From Nicotiana tabacum (taxonomy: Eukaryota > Streptophyta > Magnoliopsida > Solanales > Solanaceae), in contig NC_134101.1 of NCBI RefSeq assembly GCF_000715075.1, forward strand, positions 121,896,616 to 121,960,615: 64,000 bases of DNA, given 5' to 3'. Made by a program: the position numbers and the translations under genes. The notes under the pieces were generated by a model. It was not told the DNA's origin and did not search any database. It saw only the letters and a program-made list of their open reading frames with translations. Shown here one piece after another: positions 33,160 to 46,594 of this stretch. The first letter of the stretch is position 1; the number at the start of each line of letters is the position of its first letter.

Positions 33160-36075
33160 TGTAACGACCCGACCAGTCGTTTTGAGAATTTACACTTCGC
33201 TAGCCAGTTCTCAATCATGGCTAGCCTCGTATGATGTATTATGACTTATGTAAATCGTCGGCTTTGGTTTTCAGGTTAATCAGAACAGATATGGAAGAAT
33301 GATTCTCAGCTTGAAGCTTTAAATTTGAAAGGTTTGACTAAGTTTTGACTTTTTAGTATTTGATCTCGAATTTGGATTTTTATGGTTTGGATAGCTTCGC
33401 TAGGTGATTTGGGACTTAGAAGTGTGTTCGGAATGTAATTTGGAGGTCCGTGGTAGATTTAAGCTTGAATTGACGAAAATGGAAATTTGACATTTTCCGG
33501 TTGGCAGTGGAAATCTTGATATAGAGGTCGGATTGGTGTTTCGAAAATTGAAGTAGGTCCGCTGTGTCATTTGTGACGTGTGTGCAAAATTTCAAGTCAT
33601 TTGAATGAGGTTTGATAGGTTTTTACGTCGTTTGCGAAATTCGGAAGTTTTGGAATTCTTAGGCTTGAATCCGAGGGTGATTTGGTGTTTCAGCGTTTTG
33701 AGTGTTCCGAAGGTTGGAATAAGTTTGAATAGTGGTATGTGACTTGTTCGTATTTTTGGTTGGGGTTCCGGGGGCCTCGGGATAATTTCGGATGGTTTTT
33801 GCAAAAGTTTGAACTTGAGGAAATGCAGCTGGTGTGCATCTTCTATCATATCCGCACCTGCGAATTAGGGACCGCAGGTGCGAGCTCTGCAGGAGCGGAA
33901 TGGAGGCACAGATGCGTGGAGGACCGCAGCTGTGGCTTAGTAACCGCATATGCGATACTGCAGGAGCGGTAAGGCGACCGCAGATGCGAAGGCTGGCAGG
34001 GTTAAGTGGAATTCGCAGAAGTGGATACTTTCCCGCAGAAGCGGAAGAGCAGGTGCACTTATGGGATCACAGGTGTGGAATCCATGGGGCAAAAACTATA
34101 AAAGCCTTACTTCTCAATTTTCAGTCATTGTTTCACCATTTTTGAGATGGAATTGGAGCTTTTGGAGGGTTTTGATGAGGGATTCAAAGGAAAACTCGTT
34201 GAGGTAAGATTTTTGAACTTAATACTTGTATCTATGATGATTCTTAGTTGATTAAGCATGAAATTTGTGAAATTTAAGGGTGAAAATTGGGGAATTAGGG
34301 CTTGAAATTTGAGAGTTTAAATTGGGGATTTGAAGGGCCATTTAAGTTCCGATTTTGATGATTTTGGTATGTACAGACTCGTGAGAGGATGAGGATTCTA
34401 GTTTTATAATTGTCATCGGATTCCGAGACGTGGGCCCGGGGGCCGGGTGTGAGTCTGATTCGGGATTTTTGGTTTAATTTGATTAGTTTCATTTGGAATT
34501 TGTTCCTTTAGCGTATATTGATGATAATATACTGATTTTGATTATCATAGCATTTGGAGGTCGAGTCGAGAGGCAAGGGAATCGCGCATTAGAGTTTTGC
34601 CCGGTTTGAGGTAAGTAATGATTGTAAATGTTATCCTGAGGGTATGAAACCCATCATTTTACATCGTTGTACTATTTGGGGTGATGCACACGCTAGACGA
34701 GGGGCGTGAGGGGTGCACCGTTGGGGATTGTGACTTGGTCTGTCCCATACCAACTATTAAGTTGCGTATTTGACTGAAACTATTTGATATTACCTTATGT
34801 TATTAAGTATTACTATGTTTTGGGCTAAATGCTATATTTGGGCCTCGTTCCAACTGTTTGGACCCTTAGGGGCTTTCTTTACTGAAATTCCTCACTGTTT
34901 TGATTTAATAATTGTACTCAGTCATGCTATGTTTTATTGATTTCATAACTCAGTCTTATTTACTCTAATTTGATGCATAAATGTTATTTTGACTGAGCAT
35001 CCTCTTTTACTGCTAACCCGAGTGGCTTGAGAGGTTTCTAACTGAGTAAGGTCAAGGGCCTATATTGTGAGGATATTATGGGATTGGGCTGCACGCCGCA
35101 ACAGGTTGTTACTGATTCATGATATTGTGAGTGCGAGGGCCTGATTGATTTATGCCACGAGGTGGCTTGTTATGATGAGGCCGAGGGCCTAACTGATTTA
35201 TGCCACGAGATGGCTTGTTATAGCGCTTGGGTTGTAGGAGCCCCTCCGGATTCTGAACACCCCTAGTGAGCGCGGGTACCCTGAGTGACTGATATAATGT
35301 TTCCCGAGGGGCTGTTCTTGATTTATGTTATTGCCCGAGGGGCCGATTACGAGTGATTGTGAGGTAGCTCGAGGGGCTAGTTCTGACTGATGTTATGCCC
35401 GAGGGGCGGTTTATGGTACATGTCTTTCCCGAGGGGTTGTTTATATTTTCATCATTTTTTACTCACTATTTCATCACTTGTTTGAAAACTATTTAAAGAT
35501 GCTTTTAAAAGGTTTTACTTAAACTGAGTTTTTATGAGATAATTGATTTCTGTACTGTTTTGAAAACATAATGTTTTGTTGTAATGCTATGACGTGGAAT
35601 TATCTGTTTTCTTATTGCTCAGCTTTCATTTACTTTTATTACTTACTGAGTTGGCATACTTACATTACTCCATGAACCTTGTGTACAGATCTAGGAGTTG
35701 TGGGTCGTGATAGCGAGCATTGATCGTTCATTCAGCAGGTCTTTCGGAGTCGGCAACGTAGCTGCACGGTGTTCGCAGCCTTGCACTTCTCCCTCTTATT
35801 ATCCTCAAATTGTATCTAGCAAATCATTATTTCCGGACTATGATAGTCTTTATTGTGCTTAGATAGACCTTGTAGACGCTTGTGACTTTTAACACACCGA
35901 TGTCGGGCTTGTGTTAGTTTCTGCACTTGTTATTTAGACTCATGTTATGAAATTTCATTAATTAACAGCTTAAAATGTCTTTTATAAAAATGTTGGTTTA
36001 ATTTGAGATTTGTGTCGGCTGGCCTAGTTTCACTATAGGCTTCATCACAATCGGGTCGGTTTTAGGGTCGTGACA
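33160..36075 (+). repeat. 3' LTR of element C
   Basis: Starts TGTAACGACCCG and ends GGGTCGTGACA. Better preserved at its ends than the 5' LTR. The mini-hairpin row is at about 35015-35440 and the GC-rich half-palindrome cluster at about 33850-34080. Confidence 0.88.
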
Positions 36076-36080
36076 TTTAT
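36076..36080. repeat. Target site duplication TTTAT, right (element C)
   Basis: Repeats 26400-26404. Confidence 0.85.
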
Positions 36081-36152
36081 AATTTCCTTAAATCACACAA
36101 TTTGGGGAAAATATGATATATGTTTGCATGATGTTAGTGATAATATAATTAA

Positions 36153-37561
<1,409 letters not shown>

Positions 37562-37566
37562 CAACT
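37562..37566. repeat. Target site duplication CAACT, left (element D)
   Basis: CAACT precedes the LTR and recurs at 48496-48500. Confidence 0.88.
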
Positions 37567-38121
37567 TGTTTAACCAAAAAATGGGATTTCGGTCAAAGCT
37601 TTAATTTAGAAGAACTCGGGTTACTGATAATCAAAAGAATATATGAAAGAAAGTAATTTGGCTAACAATATAATCAGAAGAAAAACAAGTAAATCGATGT
37701 ATTCAAATAATATTTTGTGTCCCTACAATTGATCTGTTCTCTCTCTTTTATAGCTACTTTGGAGATATGTGTTTTGCCTTTGTTATAATAAGGCCATTAT
37801 GGACAATTAAAGACATTAAATGATATGTTACATAATCATTGCATTTAATACAAATTCTCTACCGTTTTTAGTATTTAAGGCTCAGTAAGTACTGTATCTA
37901 TACTCCCATGTAGTTCAGATTCATTCCCCTTGATCCTTGAACTTAAATAAGCACGAACTCTGAGTCTTTTAGATAACCGCTCGTGCCTCATCCTTTGCCT
38001 CTGCTCGTATCTGTTGCAACTCGTGCCTATTTGTCAGTTGTAACTCTTTGACCAGTCTATGTGTCATGATACGTCATCTTTACACCACTTTAATATGTAA
38101 ACTCAATTTTTTCCCAATACA
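37567..38121 (-). repeat. 3' LTR of element D (left on + strand)
   Basis: Matches 47941-48495. Begins TGTTTAACC and ends CCAATACA in + orientation. Confidence 0.9.
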
Positions 38122-38124
38122 TAT

Positions 38125-38135
38125 AGTCCCCCCAC
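38125..38135 (-). other. Polypurine tract of element D
   Basis: On the minus strand GTGGGGGGACT lies 3 bases before the LTR start. Confidence 0.75.
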
Positions 38136-38492
38136 TTACCATTTATTCATCGATTGAATATTTGGGAAGTGGATTTCATTAAAAATGAGAATTTTTGTCA
38201 CCATTAATGCTATGACAGAATCGATGCTTTAATTGTCACTTCTATTTAATGCTCTTCACACGTGTTACCTTTTCATTAGTTATGCAGTTTTGCAGCGCTT
38301 TTTAAGGCCTTTTCACGGCTTCACTATTTATGAAGCGTCAGTTATCATTATTATGGTCCTTCCATCATTATACCTTTTCCTTTGGCGGTTGCTTATCAGT
38401 ATAAATATAACTTCCTTCTTTGTCTTTACCACATAAAGTTTTCTGAACATCCAATTTTCTCAAATCTCTATTTTCTTCTTCATCGTATCATC

Positions 38493-41142
38493 ATGTCTTC
38501 ATCAAACCCTAACCCTAGAAGGGTCCCCATAGTTGATAACTTCCCTGATGTCCCCAGTAGGAGCAGAAGAGGAGGTAGGCTTCGTAATTTAGGATCTTTA
38601 TCCTTGCGTGGTTCTTCTCTTCCTTCGCCTAGTTCTGGCCCCTCTTCTAGAATTAGGGGTTCTCTTTCACAAAGATCTTCTTCTAAGGGTAAAGAACCTT
38701 CTGAACCTCTTCATGAACCTTTAGTAGATGAGATAGTTCATGCGGAATTATCTTTTTACAATGACAGAGAGTCTCTTAGAAATCAAGTATCTTCTTTAGA
38801 CCGTGTTGATATCTATCCCACTCAAATTACTGAAGGTTTGACTTCTTTAGTTCGTAGAGACTACCATTGGGATCATGACTTTCCTATCATTATTCCCAAT
38901 CCGAATCAAAGAATTACCTCCTACTTAACTGGATTTTCATTTGTTTATACGTATCCTTTCACTTTAGGATTCAAACATGCTATTGATCCTGTTATTTTTG
39001 AGTTCTGTCGTTTCTTTGATGTTTGCTTAGGTCAAAATGGCCCAATAATATGGAAGGTTGTCGCTTGTTTGAGGCATTTGACCAGCACAGCCAGTGTGCC
39101 TTTTACTTTCCTGCATCTAATTCACCTTTACTCCCCTAGACTCTTTCGCAATGGTGTTTTTACACTAGTAGCCAGGAGCAAAAGAGTTCTAGTTAGCCCT
39201 GAAGATGACAAAGACCATGGCTGGTATGCCAGGTTTGTTACTGCCCCCACTGTTGGTTTAGTGGGTAATGAGAACGTTTCTTTCCCTGAGATGTGGAATT
39301 TTGCACGTGAGTCTTCTAACTCTCTTGTCCCTTTTTCTTCAATTTTGTTGATTTTTCTAATTTTGCCTTTCTTTTTCAGCAACCATGAGAGTTGTGGAAG
39401 ATGTTCCCAATTTCCGTGATTGGGTAGACAAGCTGTTGAAGATTGCACCAATGGATGGTAGATCTTGGAAGTCCCTTTCCCAACGATTTGGTTGGAAAGT
39501 AAAAACTCATTGTAAGAGCTTTTTTTTTTTTACTCTATATATTGTTTCCTCCTGAACTTATTTCAATCCTTCTTTCTATCAGGATTTTCTATTCGAGGAG
39601 TTACTACCGAGGTGGTTACGACTTCTCGTATCTCTTTAGAAAGTGCCCAAGAAATAATCTTGGGTTGTTCATCGAAAAGAAAAGCCATTGATGACCAAGG
39701 CTCAGAAGAAGAGGAAGATGGGGACTCTTTGGTAACAAGGCCATGGCCTCGTAGACGCATCATTTCTGATGATGAAGAAGAAGTATCCCCCCGCCGTTTT
39801 ATTCCCCTTACCAAGTTTGGTAAAGCCCAGATAGTGATTCTTGACGATGATGCTACTCCCGCTGCTGCTCATGGCTCTGTTGAGCAGCTTTTTATCAGCA
39901 GGTTTGGTGATGAAGGCTTAGGCCTAGTTTTGGATGAAGCACCTCTGGCTTCTTTTTCTTCACCCGTGTCTGTGACTCCTTCTTTGCTGATCTCGGCTAT
40001 TTCCGTTCCTCCCCAAACTGTCTTTACTACTTTTACTGTCCCTACTTCTATTGTTCCTCCTTCAACAATTCCTCACCCAATCATTCACCGTGCTGAAATT
40101 GGCTCCTCAAGTAGGAGTGGTGCTATGAGGCAAGTGATCATTTAAGTTCCTGCTGAGGGCAATATCTTAAGGAAATCTGGTCAAGCAGATGTATAGCTAA
40201 AGCCCTTAATTGGACCAATTGAAAGAGCCAAGCTAGAGAGCCATAGCTCCTTGACTTTGATGAATGATATTGTGCACTCTTCTTTAAAGGTATTTCCCCT
40301 TCTCTTTTTCCCTTTGTTGTGCTTTAAAGTTTTCCTATCTTTGAGATTTTCATTTCCCTTTCTTTTTTTTATAGGCCAATCTTATCGGCACAAAGATGAT
40401 GAAAAGGGTTGCCCTCTCAGAGCAATTAGTGTGTGATTCTCAATTAGAGGCGTGCAATTGTAAGGAACAATATGAAAGCCTTCAGATTGATGTGGAGTAC
40501 TTAGAAGAAAGTAAGAGTACCTTGGAGCAGCAGGTACAGGACTTGAATTCAAAGTTGGCAGTTGAAAAGGCTTCCTCAAGTCAAGCGGACAAAGAAAAGG
40601 CTCATCTTGAAACCTCTTTCTCCGAGTAGCTGTCCAAGGCAAGTGAAGAGATTAGAGAGTTGAAGGCTCTCTTGGGTGAGAAAGAGGCTTATGCTGGAGA
40701 GCTCGTACAGAATTTGACTCAAGCACAAGAAGACCTCCGAGCTTCTTCTGATAAGGTTTGTGCCTTGGAAAGTTCTCATGCCTCTCTTCAAGCTTCTTAC
40801 ACTTCTGCCTTGGCTGAAAATGAGAAATTAAAGAATGAAATTGTTGACTGGGAAAGGGATTATGAAATCTTTGAGGATAAATCTGTCATTGAAGTGAGTT
40901 GGGCGTTTTTGAATTCTCGCCGTGATACCCTAGTTGAAGCTAGCCAAGAGACTTTTAACTTGGAATCTAAGTTAGCTAAAATCAATGAAACTATTGAGAA
41001 GGCTCAGCAAACTCAAGATTTTCCTTCTCCCGTGGCCGAAGCTTCCGTGAATGTTGAAGTTGATACGGGTATCCCAACTCCTTCAAGCCTAGTTGAGCCC
41101 GCTGTTGTTGATGCACCTACTTCAGTTCCTACATCTTCTTAG
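38493..41142 (+). pseudogene. Antisense extra gene of element D, four exons, decayed
   Basis: Runs opposite to gag-pol, after it in the element. Proposed exons: 38493-39306, 39380-39511, 39583-40289, 40375-41142, with GT-AG introns of 71-85 bp. Exon 1 starts at an ATG preceded by TATAAATATAA (38400-38410) and a CT-rich leader, encodes a Ser/Arg-rich N-terminus (FPDVPSRSRRGGR), then a globular part. Exon 3 is acidic (DDEEEVSPRR) and Pro/Thr/Ser-rich. Exon 4 is a long Glu/Lys/Leu-rich coiled coil. Stops: TGA across the exon 2/3 junction, TAA at 40144, TAG at 40192 and TAG at 40627. Extra antisense frames are known in Tat-type elements; their function is not established. I cannot name a domain. 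Confidence 0.7.
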
Positions 41143-41700
41143 TGATAAGTTTAAGTTATTTGAATTTCTTTGTGTTGTTTTGTTTTTTGGGAAAATTGTG
41201 GTAAAACCCTTGGTCTCATTTGAGGGTTTGTTTTGGAAATTCAAGTCCCCGGACCTTTCATGGGGCAGTTTGTATAAACAATTCGTAGTTTATGACTAAG
41301 TTCGTACTTAGTCTTAAGTTTTTTAATATTAAGAAGTTTTCTCGTTACTATGTTGAACTTCCATTTTGTTTATTCTTGCCTTTATTTCTAAGGACTTATA
41401 GAATAATTTGCATTTTTATTCTTCAAAAATGCTTCCGTTAACTTCATGAATATTCAAATTAATCATGAATTTTATAAAAGAGGGCCCTTTTATATTCGAC
41501 GCTTAATGAAGAAGACGTCTCAACTTCATAATGGTGTTAACATATAATAAAAGAAATAGGAATACACATGTTTCTTTGAAATAACTTTGACAAGTTTTTA
41601 TTTGAACTTTGTCTAGTTTTGAATAATACTTTACACATATTTGAATTGCATCTATAACTTTCTCATAACTATTTTTCTTGTAACAGATTTAAAAAAGAAA

Positions 41701-41900
41701 AATAAACACGAGGTTTTTATCTATAACCCGTTTCGGTACATAGCCTTTACCCTAACTATGGTAAGGTAATAAACACGAGGTTTTTATCTATAACCTATTT
41801 CAGTACATAGACTTTACCCTAACTATGGTAAGGTAATAAACACGAGGTTTTTATCTATAACCCATTTCAGTACATAGTCTTTACCTTGACTATGGTAAGG
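41701..41900. repeat. 67-bp tandem repeat, three copies
   Basis: AATAAACACGAGG starts at 41701, 41768 and 41835. Each unit includes ATCTATAACC, GTACATAG and ACTATGGTAAGGT. Confidence 0.9.
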
Positions 41901-42014
41901 TTTTTCTTCGGCCTTAGCTCGTGACTTTGCTCTGCACTTGACTCATTCAATGAGTGAACTTTTCAGGGCTTGATCTTCTTTGCCTTCCTTATACACATGC
42001 CCGTGTATATTATG

Positions 42015-42024
42015 TAGTCCCCCA
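42015..42024 (-). other. Internal polypurine-like block of element D
   Basis: On the minus strand TTGGGGGACTACAT closely copies the LTR-adjacent tract GGGGGGACTATAT (38122-38135). It lies after the end of pol and before the antisense gene. Confidence 0.45.
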
Positions 42025-42339
42025 AGTGTTTGAGCGTTGAAGTATGAAGCCTCGAACACTTGATTGTTCCTCTCATTTGGTCCTTTCCCTATAAAGAAAA
42101 AACATACGGGACTCGAAGGTACGATTATAAATGAAGACTGCTTAACCCGTTTGAATTTCTAGCAGAATAATTGTAACCCTAGGCCAGGAAGTTTAATTTA
42201 TTCCACGTGCCTTGCAGGTCATGACTCATCATTTAGTATAGGTTAGCATTTTGCCTATCATCTAAAATCGTTAGTAAAATTTTAACAATTCAAAAATTAA
42301 ATTTTAAAATATGGATACCTGACCGTGAGTATTCTTCAA

Positions 42340-43533
42340 AAATAATATCTATTCAGATGAACAGCATTCCAATGTGACGGTAGTATCTTGTCATTCATTA
42401 TTTCCAGCTCGTATGCTCCTTTACCTGCAATATCATGAATTCTATAAGGTCCTTCCCATGTTGGACTTAATTTTCCCGAGTTAGCTGATGAAAAATCTTT
42501 TTGAGCACGAAGTCCCCAATTTTGAAGAATATGAGGCGTGTTTTCGGTTGTAGTATCGTTCTATGACCTGCTTCTGTGCTGCCATTCTTATTAGTGCAGC
42601 TTCTCTTCTTCCTTCAAGTAAATCAAGTACATGCATTTCCTCGTCATTAGATTCTTCTGTCGCCCGTGTGAATCGTGTACTCGGTTCTCCTATCTCAACT
42701 AGAATTAAAGCTTCAGCTCCATAAACCAATGAAAATGGTGTTTCTTTTGTACTTGTTTTTGTTGTTGTGCGATATGTCCATAAAACACCAGGTAACACTT
42801 CTGGCCAATTACCTTTGGATTCCTCTAAACGCTTCTTTAAATTATTGATAATGACTTTGTTTGTTGACTCAGATTGCCCATTACCCACCGGATGATAAGG
42901 TGTAGATGTAATCCTTTTAATGTGCCAACTTTGAAAGAATTTTGTGATTTGATTGCCTATAAACTAAGGAACATTATCACACACGATCTCTTTTGGCACA
43001 CCGAATCGGCATATGATATTCCGCCAAATGAAATCTCTAACTTCTTTTTCTCGCACCTGTTTAAATGCTCCTGTCTCTACCCATTTAGTAAAATAATCAA
43101 TGAGTACGAGCAAAAAATTTACCTGACCTTTTGCTTGTGGTAGTGGACCCACGATATCCATCCCCCACTTCATAAATGGCCACGGTGCAATGACCGGATG
43201 TAGTAACTCCGCAGGCCTATGCATATTATTACCGTACCTTTGGCATTTATCACATTTAGCCACGAAACGTTCCGCTTCTTCTTCCATTTTGGGCCAATAA
43301 TAACCTACCCTAATTAAGGTTCTTACCAATGACCTTCCTCCTGCGTGATTCCCACAATGCCCCTCATGTATTTCTCTTATTACATATTCCGTCTGAGAAG
43401 GTTCGAGGCATCTTGCTAAGGGACCACCGAACATTTTTCGGTAAAGATTGCCTTGCTTTAAGCAATACAGAGCAACCTTTTTTCGAAGCGCATGAGCTTT
43501 TTTCTTATCTTCAGGGATGGTACCATACTGCAA
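42340..43533 (-). pseudogene. Integrase of element D
   Basis: The zinc-binding N-terminus is present (HEGHCGNH then CDKCQRYG), followed by the catalytic core with GMDIVGPLPQ (first Asp), CDN (second Asp) and NGQSEST (Glu). The C-terminal GPY-type segment WEGPYRIHDIAGKGAYELE is read in a shifted frame near 42380-42440. Breaks: a stop at 42964-42966 between the second Asp and the Glu, and a frameshift near 42505. Integrase inserts element cDNA into host DNA. It follows RNase H in the same frame. Confidence 0.85.
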
Positions 43534-43737
43534 AAAAGCAACAATCTCGTTCCTCCAATATCAAGTTAAGTTATTAAAATTTACCTCATTCTTATCGAGG
43601 TCGAGAAATTAATGAAACAAATGAATAACTGAAGCATTTTCATTGCTTGCCACATCTGCCGCAGATGCAAGATTAGCTAGGGCGTCGGCTTCAACATTTT
43701 CATCCCTTGGTATTAGTGTTACTTTCTAGGTTTGAAA

Positions 43738-44514
43738 TTACTTTATCAAATCACGTACCTTCACTAAGTATTGCTGAATCCTTGCTTCCCTGGTCGTATA
43801 AGTCCCCAGCATTTGATTAACTACAAGCTGTGAATCGCTTTTGATTATAATCTGATTTATGCTGAGTTCTCGTGCCAGTTCTAAACCTGCAATCACAGCT
43901 TCATACTCTGCCTCATTGTTAGTTATAGAATGACATTTTATGGCTTGTCGAATGGTTTCACCCGTAGGTGGTACCAAAACAATCCTTAAACTAGCACCTT
44001 TTACATTAGATGAACCATCAGTAAACAAGGTCCTTTCTGGGTTAGCTCCGTTGAACACCTGCAACTCTTTTTCTTCTTCTAGTTGGATCCTTTGGCTAAA
44101 ATCAGCGACGAAATCAGCTAACACTTGAGATTTTATAGCAGTTCTAGATTGGTAGGTGATATCATATTCACTTAATTCTTTAGCCCACTTAGCTAACCTA
44201 CCTGACAATTCATTCTTATGTAATATATTGCGTAATGGATAAGCAGTTACTACAATAATATGGTGAAATTGAAAATAAGTCCTTAATTTTCTAGATGTCA
44301 TGATTAATGCAAGTGCAAGCTTTTCCAACTGAGGGTATCGTGTCTCCGCATTGAACAAAGATTTGCTAACATAATAGATCGGAGATTGTTTACCTTGGTC
44401 TCCATGGACTAAAACAACACTTACCGCTACTTCTGAAACAGCAAGGTAGATGAGCAGTCTTTCCCCAACCTTTGGTTTTGCAAGCAATGATGGATTTGAT
44501 AAATATGTCTTCAA
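43738..44514 (-). pseudogene. RNase H and second RNase H domain of element D
   Basis: The first RNase H region (YLAVSEVAVSVVLV, YYVSKSLFNAETRYPQLEKL) is followed by a linker and a second domain with FTDGSSNVKGA, NNEAEYEAVIAGLELA and IKSDSQLVVNQM. The Asp, Glu and Asp of the second domain's active site are visible. RNase H removes the RNA strand during reverse transcription. Two domains in series mark the Tat lineage. The frame ends at a stop at 43738-43740; it is shifted relative to the RT segment upstream. Confidence 0.88.
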
Positions 44515-44605
44515 ATTTTTGAGTGCCTACTGACATTCCTCGTTCCATTCAAAGTGATCTTGCTTTTTAAGAGCTGAAAAGAATTTAAAGCACTTTTTTG
44601 ATGAT

Positions 44606-45616
44606 TTAGAAATGAATCTTCTCAAGGCTGCAATTCTTCCTGTCAACCTCTGCACTTCTTTTTGCTTGAAAGCATATCAGGAATTTCTTCAATGCCTTAA
44701 TCTGTGCGGGATTCACTTCAATATCACGGTTAGAAACAAAAAAACCCAAAAACTTACCTGACGCGACACCAAATGCACATTTCTCCAGATTTAATTTCAT
44801 GTTAAATTTGCGTAAAATCTGAAATGTATCAGAAATGTGTGATATATGATCTTTCGAATGCTGAGTTTTAACGAGCATATCGTCTATATAAACCTCAATG
44901 GTTTTTCCTAGATGTTCTTGAAACATTTTAGTAACCAGCCTTTGATATGTTGCACCAGCATTTTTGAGACCAAAATGCATTACTTTATAACAGTAAGTCC
45001 CCCTGTCTTTTATGAATGAAGTTTTTTCCTCATCTACCGGATCCATTTTGATCTGATTGTACCCTGAATATGCATCTTAAAAACTTAATAGTTCATACCA
45101 TGCAGTAGCATCAATTAGCTTATCTATATGTGGTAGTGGAAAAAAATCTTTAGGACAAACTTTATTAAGGTCTGTGTAATCCATACAAACTCGCCACTTA
45201 CCATTCTTCTTTGGAAATACAACAGTATTGGCTAACCAATTAGGATACTTTACCTCGCGGATGGATCCAATCTTTAGCAATTTTTGAACCTCTTCTTGAA
45301 TCACCTGATTCTTGAAAGTTCCTTACTTTCTTTTCTTTTGCTTGACAGGAGGGTACGTTGGGTCTTCATTCAATTTGTGAGCCATTACCTCCGGTGATAT
45401 TCCTGTTATGTCAGAGTAGGACCAAGCAAAACAGTCCACGTTAGTTTTTAAAAATTCAATTAACTTACCTCTCATGCCTTGGCTTAGATTGGCCCCTACG
45501 TAGACTTTCTTATCATGACATTGTGCAAATAACACCACGGCCTCCAGTTCTTCAATTGTTGTTTTGATATTTTCATTTTCTTCTGGTTCTTGAATGGTGT
45601 CAGGCCTTGAATCCAC
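44606..45616 (-). pseudogene. Reverse transcriptase of element D
   Basis: One frame interrupted by TAA at 45323-45325 and a stop at 45077-45079. Motifs in order: WLANTVVFPKKNGKWRVCMD, KVCPKDFFPLP, FGLKNAGATYQRLV, YIDDMLVK (catalytic), KCAFGVASGKFLGFFVS. All core residues are present. A frameshift lies between about 44606 and 44514 before RNase H. Confidence 0.88.
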
Positions 45617-45679
45617 ATTTGTCCGCCCTTGTTTAGTTGAGGTTTGTGTTGTGGTGCCCTCAACTGTCTTCTGTGATTG

Positions 45680-46594
45680 CTATTTTTCTTCTTTTTTCGT
45701 ACTTGAATCTGCTACAAAGTTGATGCTCCTGGATGTAAGTTGATCCCCGCGGATTTGACATATTCCCCATGGTGATGGAAATTTAATAACTTCATGCAAG
45801 GTTGAAGGAACGACATCCATTTCATAGATCCATGGTCTCCCAAGGATCATATTGTAAGCCATCTCCGTATCTACTACTTGAAACTTTGTATTTTTGACAA
45901 CTCCTTCTGTGAATGTGATTAGTGTTACCTCTCCTTTCGTCACAACACTAGGATTGTCAAATCCAGATAAATTATGCGCCTTTGGTATTAATTTATCCTC
46001 AGCTTGCATCTCACGTAGCACTCTTAGCAAAATAATGTTCACGGAACTACCTGGATCAATCAAAACGCGTTTCACATTAGTATCATGTGCAATTAAAGAT
46101 ATTACCAGGGCATCGTTATGAGGAGATAATACGCCATCCACATCAGCATCATCAAATGTAATGTTGTCTTCTTCTAATACATGTCGCACACGTTTCCCTT
46201 GAGTAATTGTGACTTTGGAAATTTTATTAGTTGCAATGTACGTTACGCCATTTATGTCTTCACCCCCGCTTATAACGTTGACGGTCCTTTTTGGAGAAGG
46301 TGGTTTAGGGGGTTCCTGCCTATTCTTCATGTAAGCTTGCTTACCTTTCTCACTGAATAATTCGGTGAGATACCCTTGTTTTAATAAATGATCAACTTCA
46401 CTTTGTAAAAATCTACAGTCTATTGTTTTATGCCCGTGATCATTATGAAACTCACACCAATGATCAGGTTTGCGCCTGTTTGGATTTGATTTCATCTCTT
46501 TTGGCCACCGTACCTTGTCACCCATGCTTGTCAAGACAGCTACGAGCTCAGAAGTGCTCACATTGAAATTGTAACCGCCAAATCTCGCCTTCAA
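45680..46594 (-). pseudogene. Gag end and aspartic protease of element D
   Basis: About 305 codons. A Cys/His box CEFHNDHGHKTIDC near residue 47 is typical of Tat Gag. The protease active-site region reads VLIDPGSSVNI (Asp kept; the usual Ser or Thr after it is Pro) and the flap-distal motif is YNMILGRPW. Protease cleaves the polyprotein. In frame with RT but not with the gag segment upstream, so a frameshift lies near 46590-46720. Confidence 0.82.

Larger units (their letters stand above)
26405..36075 (+). mobile_element. Old, decayed Ty3/gypsy LTR retrotransposon (element C)
   Basis: A complete insertion: TSD TTTAT on both sides, LTRs 26405-29326 and 33160-36075 (2.92 kb), iMet primer site, RT remnant and polypurine tract. 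The 5' LTR now starts TA and ends TA, while the 3' LTR keeps TG and CA, consistent with transitions after insertion. LTRs differ by roughly 11% in the first 270 bp, so it is the oldest dated element here. It lies in the same orientation as CKX, just upstream of its first visible exon, and probably inside an intron. Confidence 0.88.
41143..42339 (-). other. Spacer between antisense gene and pol in element D
   Basis: Noncoding. It holds a 67-bp tandem repeat (41701-41900) and a second polypurine-like block (about 42015-42024). Confidence 0.6.

Noticed and set aside
39128..39451. Minus-strand frame opposite the antisense gene of element D
   Set aside because: It is a shadow of the better supported + strand exon, with no homology.
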